Shown here: in pieces, positions 24,734 to 34,128 of the stretch
Position numbering within the stretch: the first letter of the stretch is position 1
Layout of the letters: each line of letters begins with the position of its first letter
Assembly: GCF_013386165.1 (NCBI RefSeq)
Contig: NZ_JACAOS010000015.1
Span: 693,594 to 757,593 of the forward strand
Source of the DNA: Pseudomonas gingeri
Lineage (GTDB): Bacteria > Pseudomonadota > Gammaproteobacteria > Pseudomonadales > Pseudomonadaceae
Direction of reading: 5' to 3'
Length of the DNA: 64,000 nucleotides
Notes under the pieces: generated by a model
The model's input: only the letters and a program-made list of their open reading frames with translations
Told to the model about the DNA's origin: nothing
The model's database searches: none
Translations under genes and position numbers: made by a program

Positions 24734-25855
24734 TCAACGCTTGCGCAGAATCACACTACCAATCGAATAACCGGCACCGAACGAACTGAGCACGGCCAGC
24801 GAACCCGCCGCCAGATCGTCCTGGTTCTTGTGGAATGCAATCACCGAACCCGCCGAGCTGGTGTTGGCGTAGGTATCGAGAATCACCGGGGCCTCTTCTT
24901 CAGTGGCCTCGCGACCCAGCAGCTTCTTGACGATCAGGTGGTTCATGCTGAGGTTGGCCTGGTGCAACCAGAAACGTTTCACATCGCTGATGTTCAGCTG
25001 GTTCTCCTGCAGGTGCGCAGCAATCAGTTCCGCGACCATCGGGCAGACGTCACGGAACACCTTGCGACCTTCCTGGACAAACAGTTTGTCCGGGGCGCCG
25101 ATGCCCTCTTCCGCCGCGCGGTTGAGGAAGCCGAAGTTGTTGCGGATGTTATTGGAGAATTTGGTCAGCAGCTTGGTGCCGAGAATATCGAACTGGTAAG
25201 GCGAGGTCGCCAGGTCAGCCCGCTCCACCACCACCGCCGTCGCCGCATCACCGAAAATGAAATGGCTGTCACGGTCGCGAAAATTCAGGTGACCGGTGCA
25301 GATTTCCGGGTTGACCATCAGGATCGCCCGGGCCTGGCCCAGTTGAATGCTGTTGCTGGCGGTCTGGATGCCGAAGGTCGCCGAGGAACAGGCAACGTTC
25401 ATGTCGAAACCGAAGCCCTGGATACCGAGGGCTTCCTGGACCTCGATGGCCACCGCCGGGTAAGCCCGTTGCAGGTTCGAGCAGGCGACGATGACGCCGT
25501 CGATGTCCGCGGCGGTCTTGCCGGCGCGTTGCAAGGCCTGTTCGGCGGCACCAATGGCCATCTGGCAGAGGATCGACCACTCGTCATTGGAGCGCTCGGG
25601 CAGGCGCGGGCGCATGCGCTGCGGATCGAGAATGCCGTCCTTGTCCATGACAAAACGGCTCTTGATACCGGAGGCTTTCTCGATGAAGGCGGCGCTCGAC
25701 TCGGTCAGTGCCTGAACCTCGCCGCGCTCGATGGCGGCGGCGTTTTCGAGGTTGAACTGCTGCACATAGCTGTTGAAAGACTGCACCAGCTCATCGTTGG
25801 AAATGCTGTTGGCCGGGGTGTACAGGCCGGTGCCGCTGATGACGACGTTATGCAC
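24734..25855 (-). CDS. Beta-ketoacyl-ACP synthase III-like (FabH homologue)
   Basis: A 373-residue thiolase-fold condensing enzyme. Catalytic Cys156 (NVACSSATFG), His298 (WLHQAN) and Asn331 (DTYANTSSA) form the FabH triad. It is longer than housekeeping FabH (about 320), with an insertion near residues 30-90 (YVQQFNLENAAAIE..., DPQRMRPRLPERSNDEW). Length, insertion and the adjacent ECF gene match P. aeruginosa PA3286, reported to condense octanoyl-CoA from beta-oxidation with malonyl-ACP; that activity is assigned by inference. GTG 25855 is the start (AGAGGA, 7-bp spacing). A perfect palindrome lies 34-51 bp upstream. Confidence 0.9.
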   Translation of the reverse strand: MHNVVISGTGLYTPANSISNDELVQSFNSYVQQFNLENAAAIERGEVQALTESSAAFIEKASGIKSRFVMDKDGILDPQRMRPRLPERSNDEWSILCQMAIGAAEQALQRAGKTAADIDGVIVACSNLQRAYPAVAIEVQEALGIQGFGFDMNVACSSATFGIQTASNSIQLGQARAILMVNPEICTGHLNFRDRDSHFIFGDAATAVVVERADLATSPYQFDILGTKLLTKFSNNIRNNFGFLNRAAEEGIGAPDKLFVQEGRKVFRDVCPMVAELIAAHLQENQLNISDVKRFWLHQANLSMNHLIVKKLLGREATEEEAPVILDTYANTSSAGSVIAFHKNQDDLAAGSLAVLSSFGAGYSIGSVILRKR

Positions 25856-25888
25856 GCTCGTTCCTCTATTCTGTTCAGGCAGAAGGCA

Positions 25889-25906
25889 TTGGTACATTCG
25901 TACCAA
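25889..25906. promoter_or_regulatory. 18-bp palindromic operator candidate upstream of the fabH-like gene
   Basis: TTGGTAC (25889-25895) and GTACCAA (25900-25906) are perfect arms around ATTC, 34-51 bp upstream of the GTG start. The size and symmetry suit a dimeric repressor such as a TetR or GntR protein. The regulator is unknown. Confidence 0.55.
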
Positions 25907-26070
25907 TACATAAAAGGGCCAATGCCGTCAAAACGGCAAAGGGCCTGGAGTCGTTTTCTTCCGTCCCGGTCGAGCCTGCAGCGCTCAAACCGTGGAATCG
26001 GCATTTATAGCCGTCAAGTGTGCCATAAACATTGGGATTTGACCCTAGGGCCGAGATCAATGGAACACAA

Positions 26071-26089
26071 CCGGGCCCCCGGGGCCCGG
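26071..26089 (-). terminator. GC palindrome after hrpA, possible terminator
   Basis: CCGGGCCCC and GGGGCCCGG (26071-26089) form a 19-bp perfect palindrome 15 bp beyond the hrpA stop. The minus strand continues TTGTGTTCC, only weakly T-rich. Confidence 0.5.
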
Positions 26090-26104
26090 CCGCCGAATCG
26101 CGTA

Positions 26105-29100
26105 TCAGGCTTCGACCTGGCTCCATTGCTTGCTCAGGCGCTTGTCCGAAATCGGTGCCTTGGTCCCCAACTGCTGGGCAAACAACGACACCCGATATTC
26201 TTCCAGCCACCAGCGATACAGCTCCAGTTGCGGATCGCGCTTGCCTTCCTGGGCATGCTTGGCCGCCCGCGCCTGGTACTGGGCCCACAGCCCCGTCAGT
26301 TCAGTACTCCAGACCCGGTCCTTCTGCACCTGGGACGGCAGTTTTTCCAGGCGCAGCTCAATGGCCTTGAGGTAGCGCGGCAACTCCTTGAGCCAGACAC
26401 CCGGGGTCTGCCGGACAAAACCGGGATAAACCAGCTGGCTCAACTGCTGCTTGATATCGTTGAGGGCCACGGCCTGAGCCAGATCAATCTTGCCCTTGAA
26501 GCGTTTTTGCAGCGCGTGCCAGAGTTTGAGCGTCTCCAGGGTCAAGCGCGCCAGGCGTTCGGCATGTTCGGTCCAGGTGCCGCGTTTGCGTTCGGCCAGG
26601 GACGCCAACCCGACACCATCGCGCGGCAGGCTGTCCTCACCGTCCAGCACGCAGCTGTCGAGGCTCGCCAGCAGGATATCTTCGACCAATGCCTCAACCC
26701 GGCCCAATTCGCGATAAAGCAAACCCAGCTCGGTCAGGCCCGGCAACTTGCCACGCAAGAACTTCGCCGGCTCAGCCAACTGCTGCAGCAGCAGGCGTTG
26801 CAAGGCCCGGCGATGCTGGAACTCGGCTTCGGCCGGCGTGGAGAAGCGCCCTTCCTTGACCGTACCGCCGTCTTCCACCAGCGCGGGGTACACGGTCATC
26901 GACAGCCCGGCGATCTTCTGCTGGGTGCTCTGGGCCACCGCGGCAAACTCCTTGGCCTGAACCGGCTGCTGGCTTTTCGCAGTCTGCGGCACGGCCAGGG
27001 CCGCCTGGCTGGCTTCGGCAAACCGCGCCGTCAGCTCGGCCAGATCGCGGCCTTCGCCGAGGAACTTGCCCTGGGCGTCGACGATTTCCAGGTTCATCCG
27101 CAGATGGCTTTCCACCTGCTGCGCCGCCTCGGCCCAGGCTTCATCACTGACCCGCGCACCGGTCATGCGCAACAGCTCACGGCCCAACGCCAGGGGCAAG
27201 GAGCCCTCGGCAAACTCGATCCGTTGCAGCGCCGCCTTGACGAAATCCGGCACCGGCACAAAGTTCTTGCGCAACGCCTTGGGCAGGTTGCGCACCAGGG
27301 CAATGCACTTGGCTTCGATCACCCCGGGCACCAACCACTCCAGGCGCTCGCCGGGCAAGGCCGGCAACAACGGCGCCGGCACCCGCAGGGTCACGCCGTC
27401 GCGCGGATGATTGGGCTCGAAGTGATAACTCAAGGCCAGGGCCAGGTCGCCCAGGTGCAGGGTGTCCGGATAATGCGCGGCGGTGACTTCGCTGGCCTCG
27501 CGGGCGAGCACATCCTCTTCGCGCATGATCAGCAGTTGCGGGTCTTTCTGGCTGTTGACCCGGTACCAGCTGTCGAAGGTCGCGGTCTGGTGAATCTCCG
27601 CCGGCAGGCGTGCATCGTAGAAGGCGAACAGGGTTTCTTCGTCGGCCAAAATGTCGCGCCGCCGGGCCTTGGCCTCCAGCTCGTCGAGTTGCTCGAGCAA
27701 CTGCTGGTTGGCGCTCAGGCATTTGGCTTTCGATTGGATCTCGCCGCGCACCAGGCCTTCACGAATAAACAACTCGCGGGAGGCCACCGGTTCGATAGGA
27801 CCGAAGTGCACCGGGCGACGTCCGACCACGATCAGGCCGAACAGGGTGATCTGCTCGAAGGCCACGACCTGGCCGCGCTTCTTCTCCCAATGGGGCTCGA
27901 AGTGGTTCTTCTTGATCAGGTGCCCGGCCAGGGGTTCGATCCAGTCCGGCTCGATCTTGGCGACCATCCGCGCATAGAGCTTGGTGGTTTCCACCAGCTC
28001 GGCGGCCATCAGCCATTGCGGGCGCTTGCGCCCCAGGCCCGAGGACGGGTGGACCCAGAAGCGCCGCTGGCGGGCGCCCAGGTAGTCGCCATCTTCGGTT
28101 TTCTGGCCGATCTGGCTGAGCAGCCCGGACAACACCGCCTTGTGCAGCTTGGGATAGTCGGCCGGTTCCTTGTTGACACTCAACTGCAGGTCACGGCAAA
28201 TCAGCCCCAACTGACGGTGCGAATCACGCCATTCGCGCATCCGCAGGTAATTGAGGAAGTTCTTCCGGCACCAGTTGCGCAACGCGCTGGCGCCCAGGGC
28301 CAGGCGTTGTTCTTCGAAACCACGCCAGACATTGATCAACCCGGCGAAATCCGAATCCACGTCCTTCCACTGCGCGTGGGCCTGGTCGGCGGCTTGCTGG
28401 CGCTCGGGCGGACGTTCGCGCGGGTCCTGCACCGACATGGCGCTGGCGACAATCAGCACTTCCTGCAGACTGCCGAGGGTAGCCGCTTCCAGCAACATGC
28501 GGCCCATGCGCGGGTCCACCGGCAGGCGCGCCAGTTGGCGGCCCAACGGCGTCAGTTGGTTCTCGCGGTTGACCGCCGACAATTCCTGCAGCAGGTTGAA
28601 ACCGTCGCTGATGGCCTTGCCGTCCGGCGGCTCGATAAACGGGAACGCGGTGATTTCACCCAACCGCAGGTGCAGCATCTGCAGGATCACCGCCGCCAGG
28701 TTGGTGCGCAGAATCTCCGGGTCGGTAAATTCCGGACGGCCGTTGAAGTCGTCCTCGCTGTACAGGCGAATGCAGATGCCCGGCTCGACCCGTCCGCAGC
28801 GGCCCTTGCGCTGGTTGGCGCTGGCCTGGGACACCGCTTCGATCGGCAGGCGCTGGACCTTGGCGCGATAACTGTAGCGACTGATGCGCGCCGTACCGCT
28901 GTCGATCACATAACGGATCCCCGGTACGGTCAGCGAGGTTTCCGCAACGTTGGTCGCCAGTACCACTCGACGCCCCGGATGGGACTGGAAAATCCGCTGC
29001 TGCTCGGCCGGCGACAAGCGTGCATATAAAGGAAGAATCTCGGTGTGCTTGAGCTGGGCCTTGCGCAACATGTCCGCGGCGTCGCGGATCTCCCGCTCGC

Positions 29101-30016
29101 CGGGCAGGAACACCAGCACATCGCCCGGACTCTTGCGCTCGCTGCGCTCGAAGGCGGCGATCTCGTCGAGGGTGGCGATAATCGCCTGATCCACACTCAG
29201 ATCCTCCTCGACACTGTTGCCCTCTTCATCCTGCTGCGAGGTCAACGGGCGATACCAGGTGTCCACCGGAAAGGTCCGCCCGGACACTTCGACAATCGGC
29301 GCATCGTTGAAGTGTTTGGAGAAACGCTCCAGGTCGATGGTCGCCGAGGTGATGATGACCTTCAGGTCCGGACGCCGGGGCAACAGGGTTTTCAGGTAAC
29401 CCAGCAGAAAGTCGATGTTCAGGCTGCGCTCGTGGGCCTCGTCGACGATGATCGTGTCGTAGCGTTCCAGGTAGCGGTCGTTCTGGGTTTCCGCCAGGAG
29501 GATACCGTCGGTCATCAACTTGATCAGGGTGTTGGAATCACTCTGGTCTTCGAAACGCACCTGATAGCCGACCAACGCGCCCAGGGGCGTGGCCAATTCG
29601 TCGGCCACCCGGCTCGCCACACTGCGTGCCGCGATCCGACGCGGCTGGGTGTGACCGATCAGGCCATGCTGGCCACGGCCGATTTCCAGGCAGATCTTCG
29701 GCAACTGGGTGGTTTTGCCCGAACCGGTTTCGCCAGCGATGATCAGCACCTGGTGCTTGAGCAGAGCCTCCTTGATCTCGTCGCGCTTGGCGGCGATCGG
29801 CAGGCTGTCGTCATAACGAATCAGCGGCACGCTCTTGCCCCGGGCCGTGACCTGGGCACAGGACGCCTGCATCCGCTCGACCCACTGGGCCAACTTGCTT
29901 TCGTCGGGCTTTTTGCGCAACTCGAGCAACTGCCGCCGCAACCGGTGGCGGTCGGCAATCATGGCCTGGTCGAGGTTTTTCAGCAGTTGGTCGATAGCGG
30001 GCGATTCGTCAGTCAT
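26105..30016 (-). CDS. hrpA: DEAH-box ATP-dependent RNA helicase HrpA
   Basis: A 1303-residue helicase, the same size as E. coli HrpA (1300). Walker A GETGSGKT (95-102), DEAH (192-195, in VDEAHERS), SAT (ITSATIDLERF), motif VI region QRKGRCGR, then HA2, OB-fold and a long C-terminal DUF3418 region (after about 690). HrpA acts on mRNA and rescues colliding or stalled ribosomes; it is cytoplasmic. ATG 30016 gives MTDESPAIDQLL; the frame is open to 30055 but those residues are not family-like. Single gene, flanked by palindromes. Confidence 0.95.
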   Translation of the reverse strand: MTDESPAIDQLLKNLDQAMIADRHRLRRQLLELRKKPDESKLAQWVERMQASCAQVTARGKSVPLIRYDDSLPIAAKRDEIKEALLKHQVLIIAGETGSGKTTQLPKICLEIGRGQHGLIGHTQPRRIAARSVASRVADELATPLGALVGYQVRFEDQSDSNTLIKLMTDGILLAETQNDRYLERYDTIIVDEAHERSLNIDFLLGYLKTLLPRRPDLKVIITSATIDLERFSKHFNDAPIVEVSGRTFPVDTWYRPLTSQQDEEGNSVEEDLSVDQAIIATLDEIAAFERSERKSPGDVLVFLPGEREIRDAADMLRKAQLKHTEILPLYARLSPAEQQRIFQSHPGRRVVLATNVAETSLTVPGIRYVIDSGTARISRYSYRAKVQRLPIEAVSQASANQRKGRCGRVEPGICIRLYSEDDFNGRPEFTDPEILRTNLAAVILQMLHLRLGEITAFPFIEPPDGKAISDGFNLLQELSAVNRENQLTPLGRQLARLPVDPRMGRMLLEAATLGSLQEVLIVASAMSVQDPRERPPERQQAADQAHAQWKDVDSDFAGLINVWRGFEEQRLALGASALRNWCRKNFLNYLRMREWRDSHRQLGLICRDLQLSVNKEPADYPKLHKAVLSGLLSQIGQKTEDGDYLGARQRRFWVHPSSGLGRKRPQWLMAAELVETTKLYARMVAKIEPDWIEPLAGHLIKKNHFEPHWEKKRGQVVAFEQITLFGLIVVGRRPVHFGPIEPVASRELFIREGLVRGEIQSKAKCLSANQQLLEQLDELEAKARRRDILADEETLFAFYDARLPAEIHQTATFDSWYRVNSQKDPQLLIMREEDVLAREASEVTAAHYPDTLHLGDLALALSYHFEPNHPRDGVTLRVPAPLLPALPGERLEWLVPGVIEAKCIALVRNLPKALRKNFVPVPDFVKAALQRIEFAEGSLPLALGRELLRMTGARVSDEAWAEAAQQVESHLRMNLEIVDAQGKFLGEGRDLAELTARFAEASQAALAVPQTAKSQQPVQAKEFAAVAQSTQQKIAGLSMTVYPALVEDGGTVKEGRFSTPAEAEFQHRRALQRLLLQQLAEPAKFLRGKLPGLTELGLLYRELGRVEALVEDILLASLDSCVLDGEDSLPRDGVGLASLAERKRGTWTEHAERLARLTLETLKLWHALQKRFKGKIDLAQAVALNDIKQQLSQLVYPGFVRQTPGVWLKELPRYLKAIELRLEKLPSQVQKDRVWSTELTGLWAQYQARAAKHAQEGKRDPQLELYRWWLEEYRVSLFAQQLGTKAPISDKRLSKQWSQVEA

Positions 30017-30045
30017 CAGGTACGCAAGGTCGGGGGAAGAGAAAA

Positions 30046-30119
30046 GCAGCGGCAAGCTACGAGCGGCAAGATTATCGCAGCTTTTAGCTTGCGGCTTGCA
30101 ACTTGTAACTTGCCGCTGC
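30046..30119. repeat. AGCTTG-type palindromic repeat between hrpA and aceK
   Basis: GCAGCGGCAAG (30046-30056) and CTTGCCGCTGC (30109-30119) are perfect 11-bp terminal inverted arms. The interior repeats shorter GCGGCAAG and CTTGCGGCTTGCAACTTG units. It is related to 18713-18753 and lies between two genes of the same strand. Confidence 0.65.
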
Positions 30120-30120
30120 C

Positions 30121-31842
30121 TTATTCGCTATCCCGATCCTTGCGCCGATAGGGAAACACGTCGATCACCTTGCCGGCCCGAATCGCCTCTTGCAGGCCTT
30201 TCCAGTAGTCGGCGTTGTACAACTCGCCATGCAATTGGTCGAACAACCGTCGCTGCGCCATATCGGCGAACAGGAAGGGTGGAAACTCCTCGGGGAACAC
30301 GTCCAGTGGCCCGATGGAGTACCAGGGTTCAGAGGCCATTTCATCCTCAGGCGTGCGCGGCGCGGGAATATGTCGGAAGTTGGCTTCGGTGAGAAAGCAG
30401 ATTTCGTCGTAGTCGTAGAACACCACGCGGCCATGGCGGGTCACGCCGAAGTTCTTCAGCAACATGTCGCCGGGAAAGATATTCGCCGCCGCCAGTTGCT
30501 TGATCGCCAGGCCATAATCCTCCAGCGCCTCGCGAACCTGGGCGTCATTGGCATTTTCCAGGTAGAGGTTCAGCGGGGTCATGCGCCGCTCGGTCCAGCA
30601 GTGGCGAATCAGCACCGTGTCACCCTCGACCTGCACCGTGGACGCCGCCACCTCCAGCAGTTCCTCCAGGCACGCCGGCTCGAACTTGCTCAAGGGAAAG
30701 CGGAAGTCGGCGAATTCCTGGGTATCGGCCATGCGCCCGACCCGATCGACACTTTTCACCAGGCGGTACTTTTCGATCACCGTGGCGCGGTCGACGTTCT
30801 TCGACGGCGAAAAGCGGTCCTTGATGATCTTGAACACGGTGTTGAAGCCCGGCAGGGTAAACACACTCATGACCATGCCGCGCACGCCCGGGGCCATGAT
30901 GAAACGGTCGTCGGTGTTGGCCAGGTGATTGATCAGCGCCCGGTAGAATTCGGACTTGCCGTGCTTGTAGAAGCCGATGGAGGTGTACAGCTCGGCGATA
31001 TGTTTGCCCGGCAGGATGCGCTTGAGAAAGCCGACGAACTCCGCCGGCACCGGCACATCCACCATGAAATAGGAGCGGGTGAAGGAAAAGATGATCGACA
31101 CGTCGGCTTCGTCGGTGATCAGGGCGTCGATCTGGATGCCACGCCCTTCACGGTGCAACAATGGAATCACCAGGGGCCATTGTTCGTCCTGGGTATGGAT
31201 GCGACCCACCAGGTAGGCGCCCTTGTTGCGGTAGAGCACCGAGGAAAACAGTTCGACGCTCAGCTCCGGGTCCTTGCACACCCAATCCGGCAGGTTTTCC
31301 CGCAACTGGGCTTCCAGACGTCGCAGGTCTCCCGGCAAATCGGCGTAGGCCTCGCTGAAGCTGTAGTCGGCGAAAATCTGCTCGAGCATGCCGGACAATT
31401 CGCCCTGGGGCCGGTAGATCCGGGTCTGCGCCGCCCGTGCCCGACGCAGTGACGGCCGGGTGGTGTGGATAAACATGCAACCGTCGCTGATCAGGTCGTG
31501 GCTGAACAGTCCGCAAAAGGTCGAGTTGTACCAGGTTTCCGCCAGCTCATCGTCGAAACGCAGGTCGATCAGGCTGATATAGGCGCTTTTCACCAGGGGC
31601 CAGAGCGTGACATCGAGCAAGGCGCCTTCATCGAAGCCGGCGCGCAGCCGGGTATTGACCTCGCTGACCTTCTCTTCGTAGAGATTGATGCGCGCCGCCG
31701 AAGCCACCTGCGCTTCCTGCCAGTGGGCCGCTTCGAAACGGTCACGGGCGCCGTCGGTGATCTGGCGAAAGTGCTCGCGGTAATCGTCGAAGCCATCGAG
31801 GATCATGCGGGCGATATCAGCGGCCGGCCATGGCTGCGGCAT
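30121..31842 (-). CDS. aceK: Isocitrate dehydrogenase kinase/phosphatase
   Basis: A 573-residue bifunctional enzyme, the standard AceK length. Family segments include YNSTFCGLFSHDLISDGCMF, FYKHGKSEFYRAL, APGVRGMVMSVFTLPGFN (kinase ATP loop region), the catalytic stretch NIFPGDMLLKNFGVTRHG and FYDYDEICFLTEANFR with the metal-binding Asp. It phosphorylates and dephosphorylates Icd, diverting isocitrate to the glyoxylate shunt on acetate or fatty acids. As usual in Pseudomonas it is not linked to aceA/aceB here. Confidence 0.97.
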   Translation of the reverse strand: MPQPWPAADIARMILDGFDDYREHFRQITDGARDRFEAAHWQEAQVASAARINLYEEKVSEVNTRLRAGFDEGALLDVTLWPLVKSAYISLIDLRFDDELAETWYNSTFCGLFSHDLISDGCMFIHTTRPSLRRARAAQTRIYRPQGELSGMLEQIFADYSFSEAYADLPGDLRRLEAQLRENLPDWVCKDPELSVELFSSVLYRNKGAYLVGRIHTQDEQWPLVIPLLHREGRGIQIDALITDEADVSIIFSFTRSYFMVDVPVPAEFVGFLKRILPGKHIAELYTSIGFYKHGKSEFYRALINHLANTDDRFIMAPGVRGMVMSVFTLPGFNTVFKIIKDRFSPSKNVDRATVIEKYRLVKSVDRVGRMADTQEFADFRFPLSKFEPACLEELLEVAASTVQVEGDTVLIRHCWTERRMTPLNLYLENANDAQVREALEDYGLAIKQLAAANIFPGDMLLKNFGVTRHGRVVFYDYDEICFLTEANFRHIPAPRTPEDEMASEPWYSIGPLDVFPEEFPPFLFADMAQRRLFDQLHGELYNADYWKGLQEAIRAGKVIDVFPYRRKDRDSE

Positions 31843-31981
31843 AGTGGAACCCCTGCGCTGTTCGAAATGGTTCTGTTCGCGACTCGCTTGAGCTTAGAGG
31901 CCAACCCTCAGGCAACGCAACCTTGCCTTGCCAGATACATACGGTGACACTTACCCGCCCTACCCTGCCAAGGATGCCACC

Positions 31982-32893
31982 GTGAGACCCGTCGATATTC
32001 TGCGCATGTTCATTCTGGCCGCCGTCTGGGGCGCCAGTTTCCTGTTCATGCGGATCATTGCTCCGGCGCTCGGCGCCTTTCCGACCGCCTTTTTCCGCGT
32101 CTCGATTGCCGCTGTCGGGCTGCTGGTGATCCTCACGCTGATGCGCGTCAACTGGGACTTCAAAGGCAAGTTCAAGGTCTGCCTGATGCTCGGCGTGATC
32201 AACTCCGGGTTGCCGGCGACGCTGTATTCGGTGGCGGCGCAAGTATTGCCGGCCGGCTACTCCTCGATCTTCAACGCCACCACGCCGCTGATGGGCGTAC
32301 TGATCGGTGGTCTGTTCTTCCATGAAAAACTGAGCCTGAACAAACTGGCCGGGATCTTCCTCGGGCTGTTCGGGGTGGCAGTGCTGACCCGTGCAGGTCC
32401 GGTGACCTTCAACCTGGAATTACTGATGGGGGCCGCGGCGTGCCTGCTGGCAACCACCAGCTACGGCTTCGCCGGCTTTCTGACCCGCCGCTGGCTCGAC
32501 CAGCAAGGTGGCCTCGACCCACGGCTATCGGCCATGGGCAGCATGTTCGGTGCAACCCTGGTGATCTTGCCGTTCTTCGGCTACAGCGCTATCACCCATC
32601 CGCCGGCCAGCTGGGGCGGGATGAGTGTCTGGCTGTCGCTGCTGGGCTTGGGCCTGGTGTGTACGGCGTTTGCCTACATCATGTATTTCAAGCTGATCAG
32701 CAATATCGGCCCGGTCAAGTCGATGACCGTGACCTTCATGATTCCGGCTTTCGGGGTGTTGTGGGGGGCGTTGTTTCTCGATGAGCCGCTGTCGATGGCC
32801 CATGTGTATGGCGGGGTGTTGATTGCCCTGGCGCTGTGGCTGGTGCTGAAGCCAGCGGCGGTACTGAAAGCGGTCAGCGTGGCTGACCGCTAA
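31982..32893 (+). CDS. DMT/EamA-family transporter
   Basis: A 303-residue protein with ten predicted membrane helices in two EamA repeats (FILAAVWGASFLFMRIIAPALG opens the first, SLLGLGLVCTAFAYIMYFKLI lies in the second). GTG 31982 is chosen because AAGGA lies 7 bp upstream; the frame opens at 31928 in a region without a site. Substrate unknown. Convergent with a second DMT gene, with a 22-bp gap. Confidence 0.88.
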   Translation: MRPVDILRMFILAAVWGASFLFMRIIAPALGAFPTAFFRVSIAAVGLLVILTLMRVNWDFKGKFKVCLMLGVINSGLPATLYSVAAQVLPAGYSSIFNATTPLMGVLIGGLFFHEKLSLNKLAGIFLGLFGVAVLTRAGPVTFNLELLMGAAACLLATTSYGFAGFLTRRWLDQQGGLDPRLSAMGSMFGATLVILPFFGYSAITHPPASWGGMSVWLSLLGLGLVCTAFAYIMYFKLISNIGPVKSMTVTFMIPAFGVLWGALFLDEPLSMAHVYGGVLIALALWLVLKPAAVLKAVSVADR

Positions 32894-32915
32894 TGTCGTG
32901 GTGTATGGGCTGACG

Positions 32916-33779
32916 TCAGGCGCTCTTGCGGAACACAAACACCAATCCGACGATGATCAGCCCCATACCCAGCATGCTCAGGGCCGCCAGGCGGTTGCCG
33001 AAGATCAGGTAATCCATCACCGCCGTCACCGCTGGCACCAGATAGAACAGGCTGGTGACATTGACCAGGTTACCCCGGGCAATCAGCCGGTACAGCAACA
33101 GGGTCGCCAGCACCGAAACCACCAGCCCCATCCACAACACCGGCACGACAAAGCCGCTGCCGGTTTCAAAATGGAACGGCTGGAACGGCACAAACACCCC
33201 GCACAGCAGCAGCCCGGCCAGATACTGCACCGGCAGCGTGCCCAGGGGATTATCGGTGATGCGTTTCTGCATGATCGAGCCCAAGGTCATGCTCGCCAGG
33301 GCCAGCAAACCAAAGAGCATGCCCGCCAGGGACATACCGGCCAGACCGATCCCCTGGTAAACCACCAGGATCAGGCCCGCCAGCCCCAGCCCCAAGCCGA
33401 ACATCCGGCTCCAGGAACGCCGACGCTCCATCAGCACCGCCGTGAGGATCGGCTGTACCCCCATGATCGTCGCCATCACCCCAGGCGTAACCTTCAGGTC
33501 CAGGGCCAGCAGATAGAAAATCTGATAGGCCCCCAGCAACACCAACCCGGTCGCCGCCGCGTACAGCAGCGGCTTGCCCGTCCGCGGCAGCTTGAGCTTG
33601 AGCAACGGGACCAACACCAACAGCCCCAACAGGGCGATGCAAAAACGGATCAACAGGAAAGCGAACGGCGAGGCGTGGGCCAGCCCCCATTTGGAGAAAA
33701 TCGCGCCACTGCTCCAGAGCAGGACAAACAGACTCGTCGAAGCCGCCGCGGTTGCGGATTGTTTTGAAAAAGCCAACAT
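32916..33779 (-). CDS. DMT/EamA-family transporter
   Basis: A 287-residue protein, ten predicted membrane helices in two EamA repeats (LFVLLWSSGAIFSKWGLAHASPFAFLLIR opens the first; PVLWMGLVVSVLATLLLYRLIARG sits in the second). ATG 33779 begins MLAFSKQSATAAAS. It converges on the previous DMT gene but the two are not close paralogues, differing throughout. Substrate unknown. Confidence 0.88.
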   Translation of the reverse strand: MLAFSKQSATAAASTSLFVLLWSSGAIFSKWGLAHASPFAFLLIRFCIALLGLLVLVPLLKLKLPRTGKPLLYAAATGLVLLGAYQIFYLLALDLKVTPGVMATIMGVQPILTAVLMERRRSWSRMFGLGLGLAGLILVVYQGIGLAGMSLAGMLFGLLALASMTLGSIMQKRITDNPLGTLPVQYLAGLLLCGVFVPFQPFHFETGSGFVVPVLWMGLVVSVLATLLLYRLIARGNLVNVTSLFYLVPAVTAVMDYLIFGNRLAALSMLGMGLIIVGLVFVFRKSA

Positions 33780-34128
33780 GGATACCACCTGTGATTCAGG
33801 CAAAAGCCGATTCAGCGCAAGGCTGAACATTCAGTAGTTTTTTTCAGGCGGGCACAGGGGAAACAGCAAACACTGCTGATCAGCCCGAAAAGCCAACACC
33901 CGGCGGTGATACGACTGCGTACACCGGCGTGCTACTGACAGGTGGGGGGTAATGACTGATTTGCGCAGGCTGTTGGCTCCCACACGGCACGACCACAGCG
34001 TTGACCGCTGAATCGACTACCGCATTGAGAAAGGAAACCGGCATGGGCTGATCTTTTGCTGAGGAAGGTGAATCGATTGAAACACCGAGCGCCGACTATA
34101 CCCAGCGCTCGGGAACAATTGCAACCGG
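33780..34128. other. 349-bp intergenic region between a DMT gene and lpxO
   Basis: No credible gene. A small hairpin, TTCAGC/GCTGAA (33811-33827), precedes a T-run (33838-33844) on the plus strand, but no plus-strand gene leads into it. The lpxO-proximal end contains a stronger stem listed separately. The DMT promoter must lie in the first part. Confidence 0.5.
34085..34112 (-). terminator. Probable lpxO terminator
   Basis: CCGAGCGC (34085-34092) and GCGCTCGG (34105-34112) form a perfect 8-bp stem with a 12-nt loop, 17 bp beyond the lpxO stop; the minus strand continues TGTTTCAATC, a weak T-tract. Confidence 0.55.

Noticed and set aside
24677..29029. Very long plus-strand open frame (about 1450 codons)
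   Set aside because: It is antisense to the fabH-like gene and hrpA, which have complete catalytic motifs; GC-rich codon bias opens the opposite frame.
33811..33844. Hairpin followed by T-run on the plus strand
   Set aside because: No plus-strand gene leads into it; it lies in the DMT promoter region.
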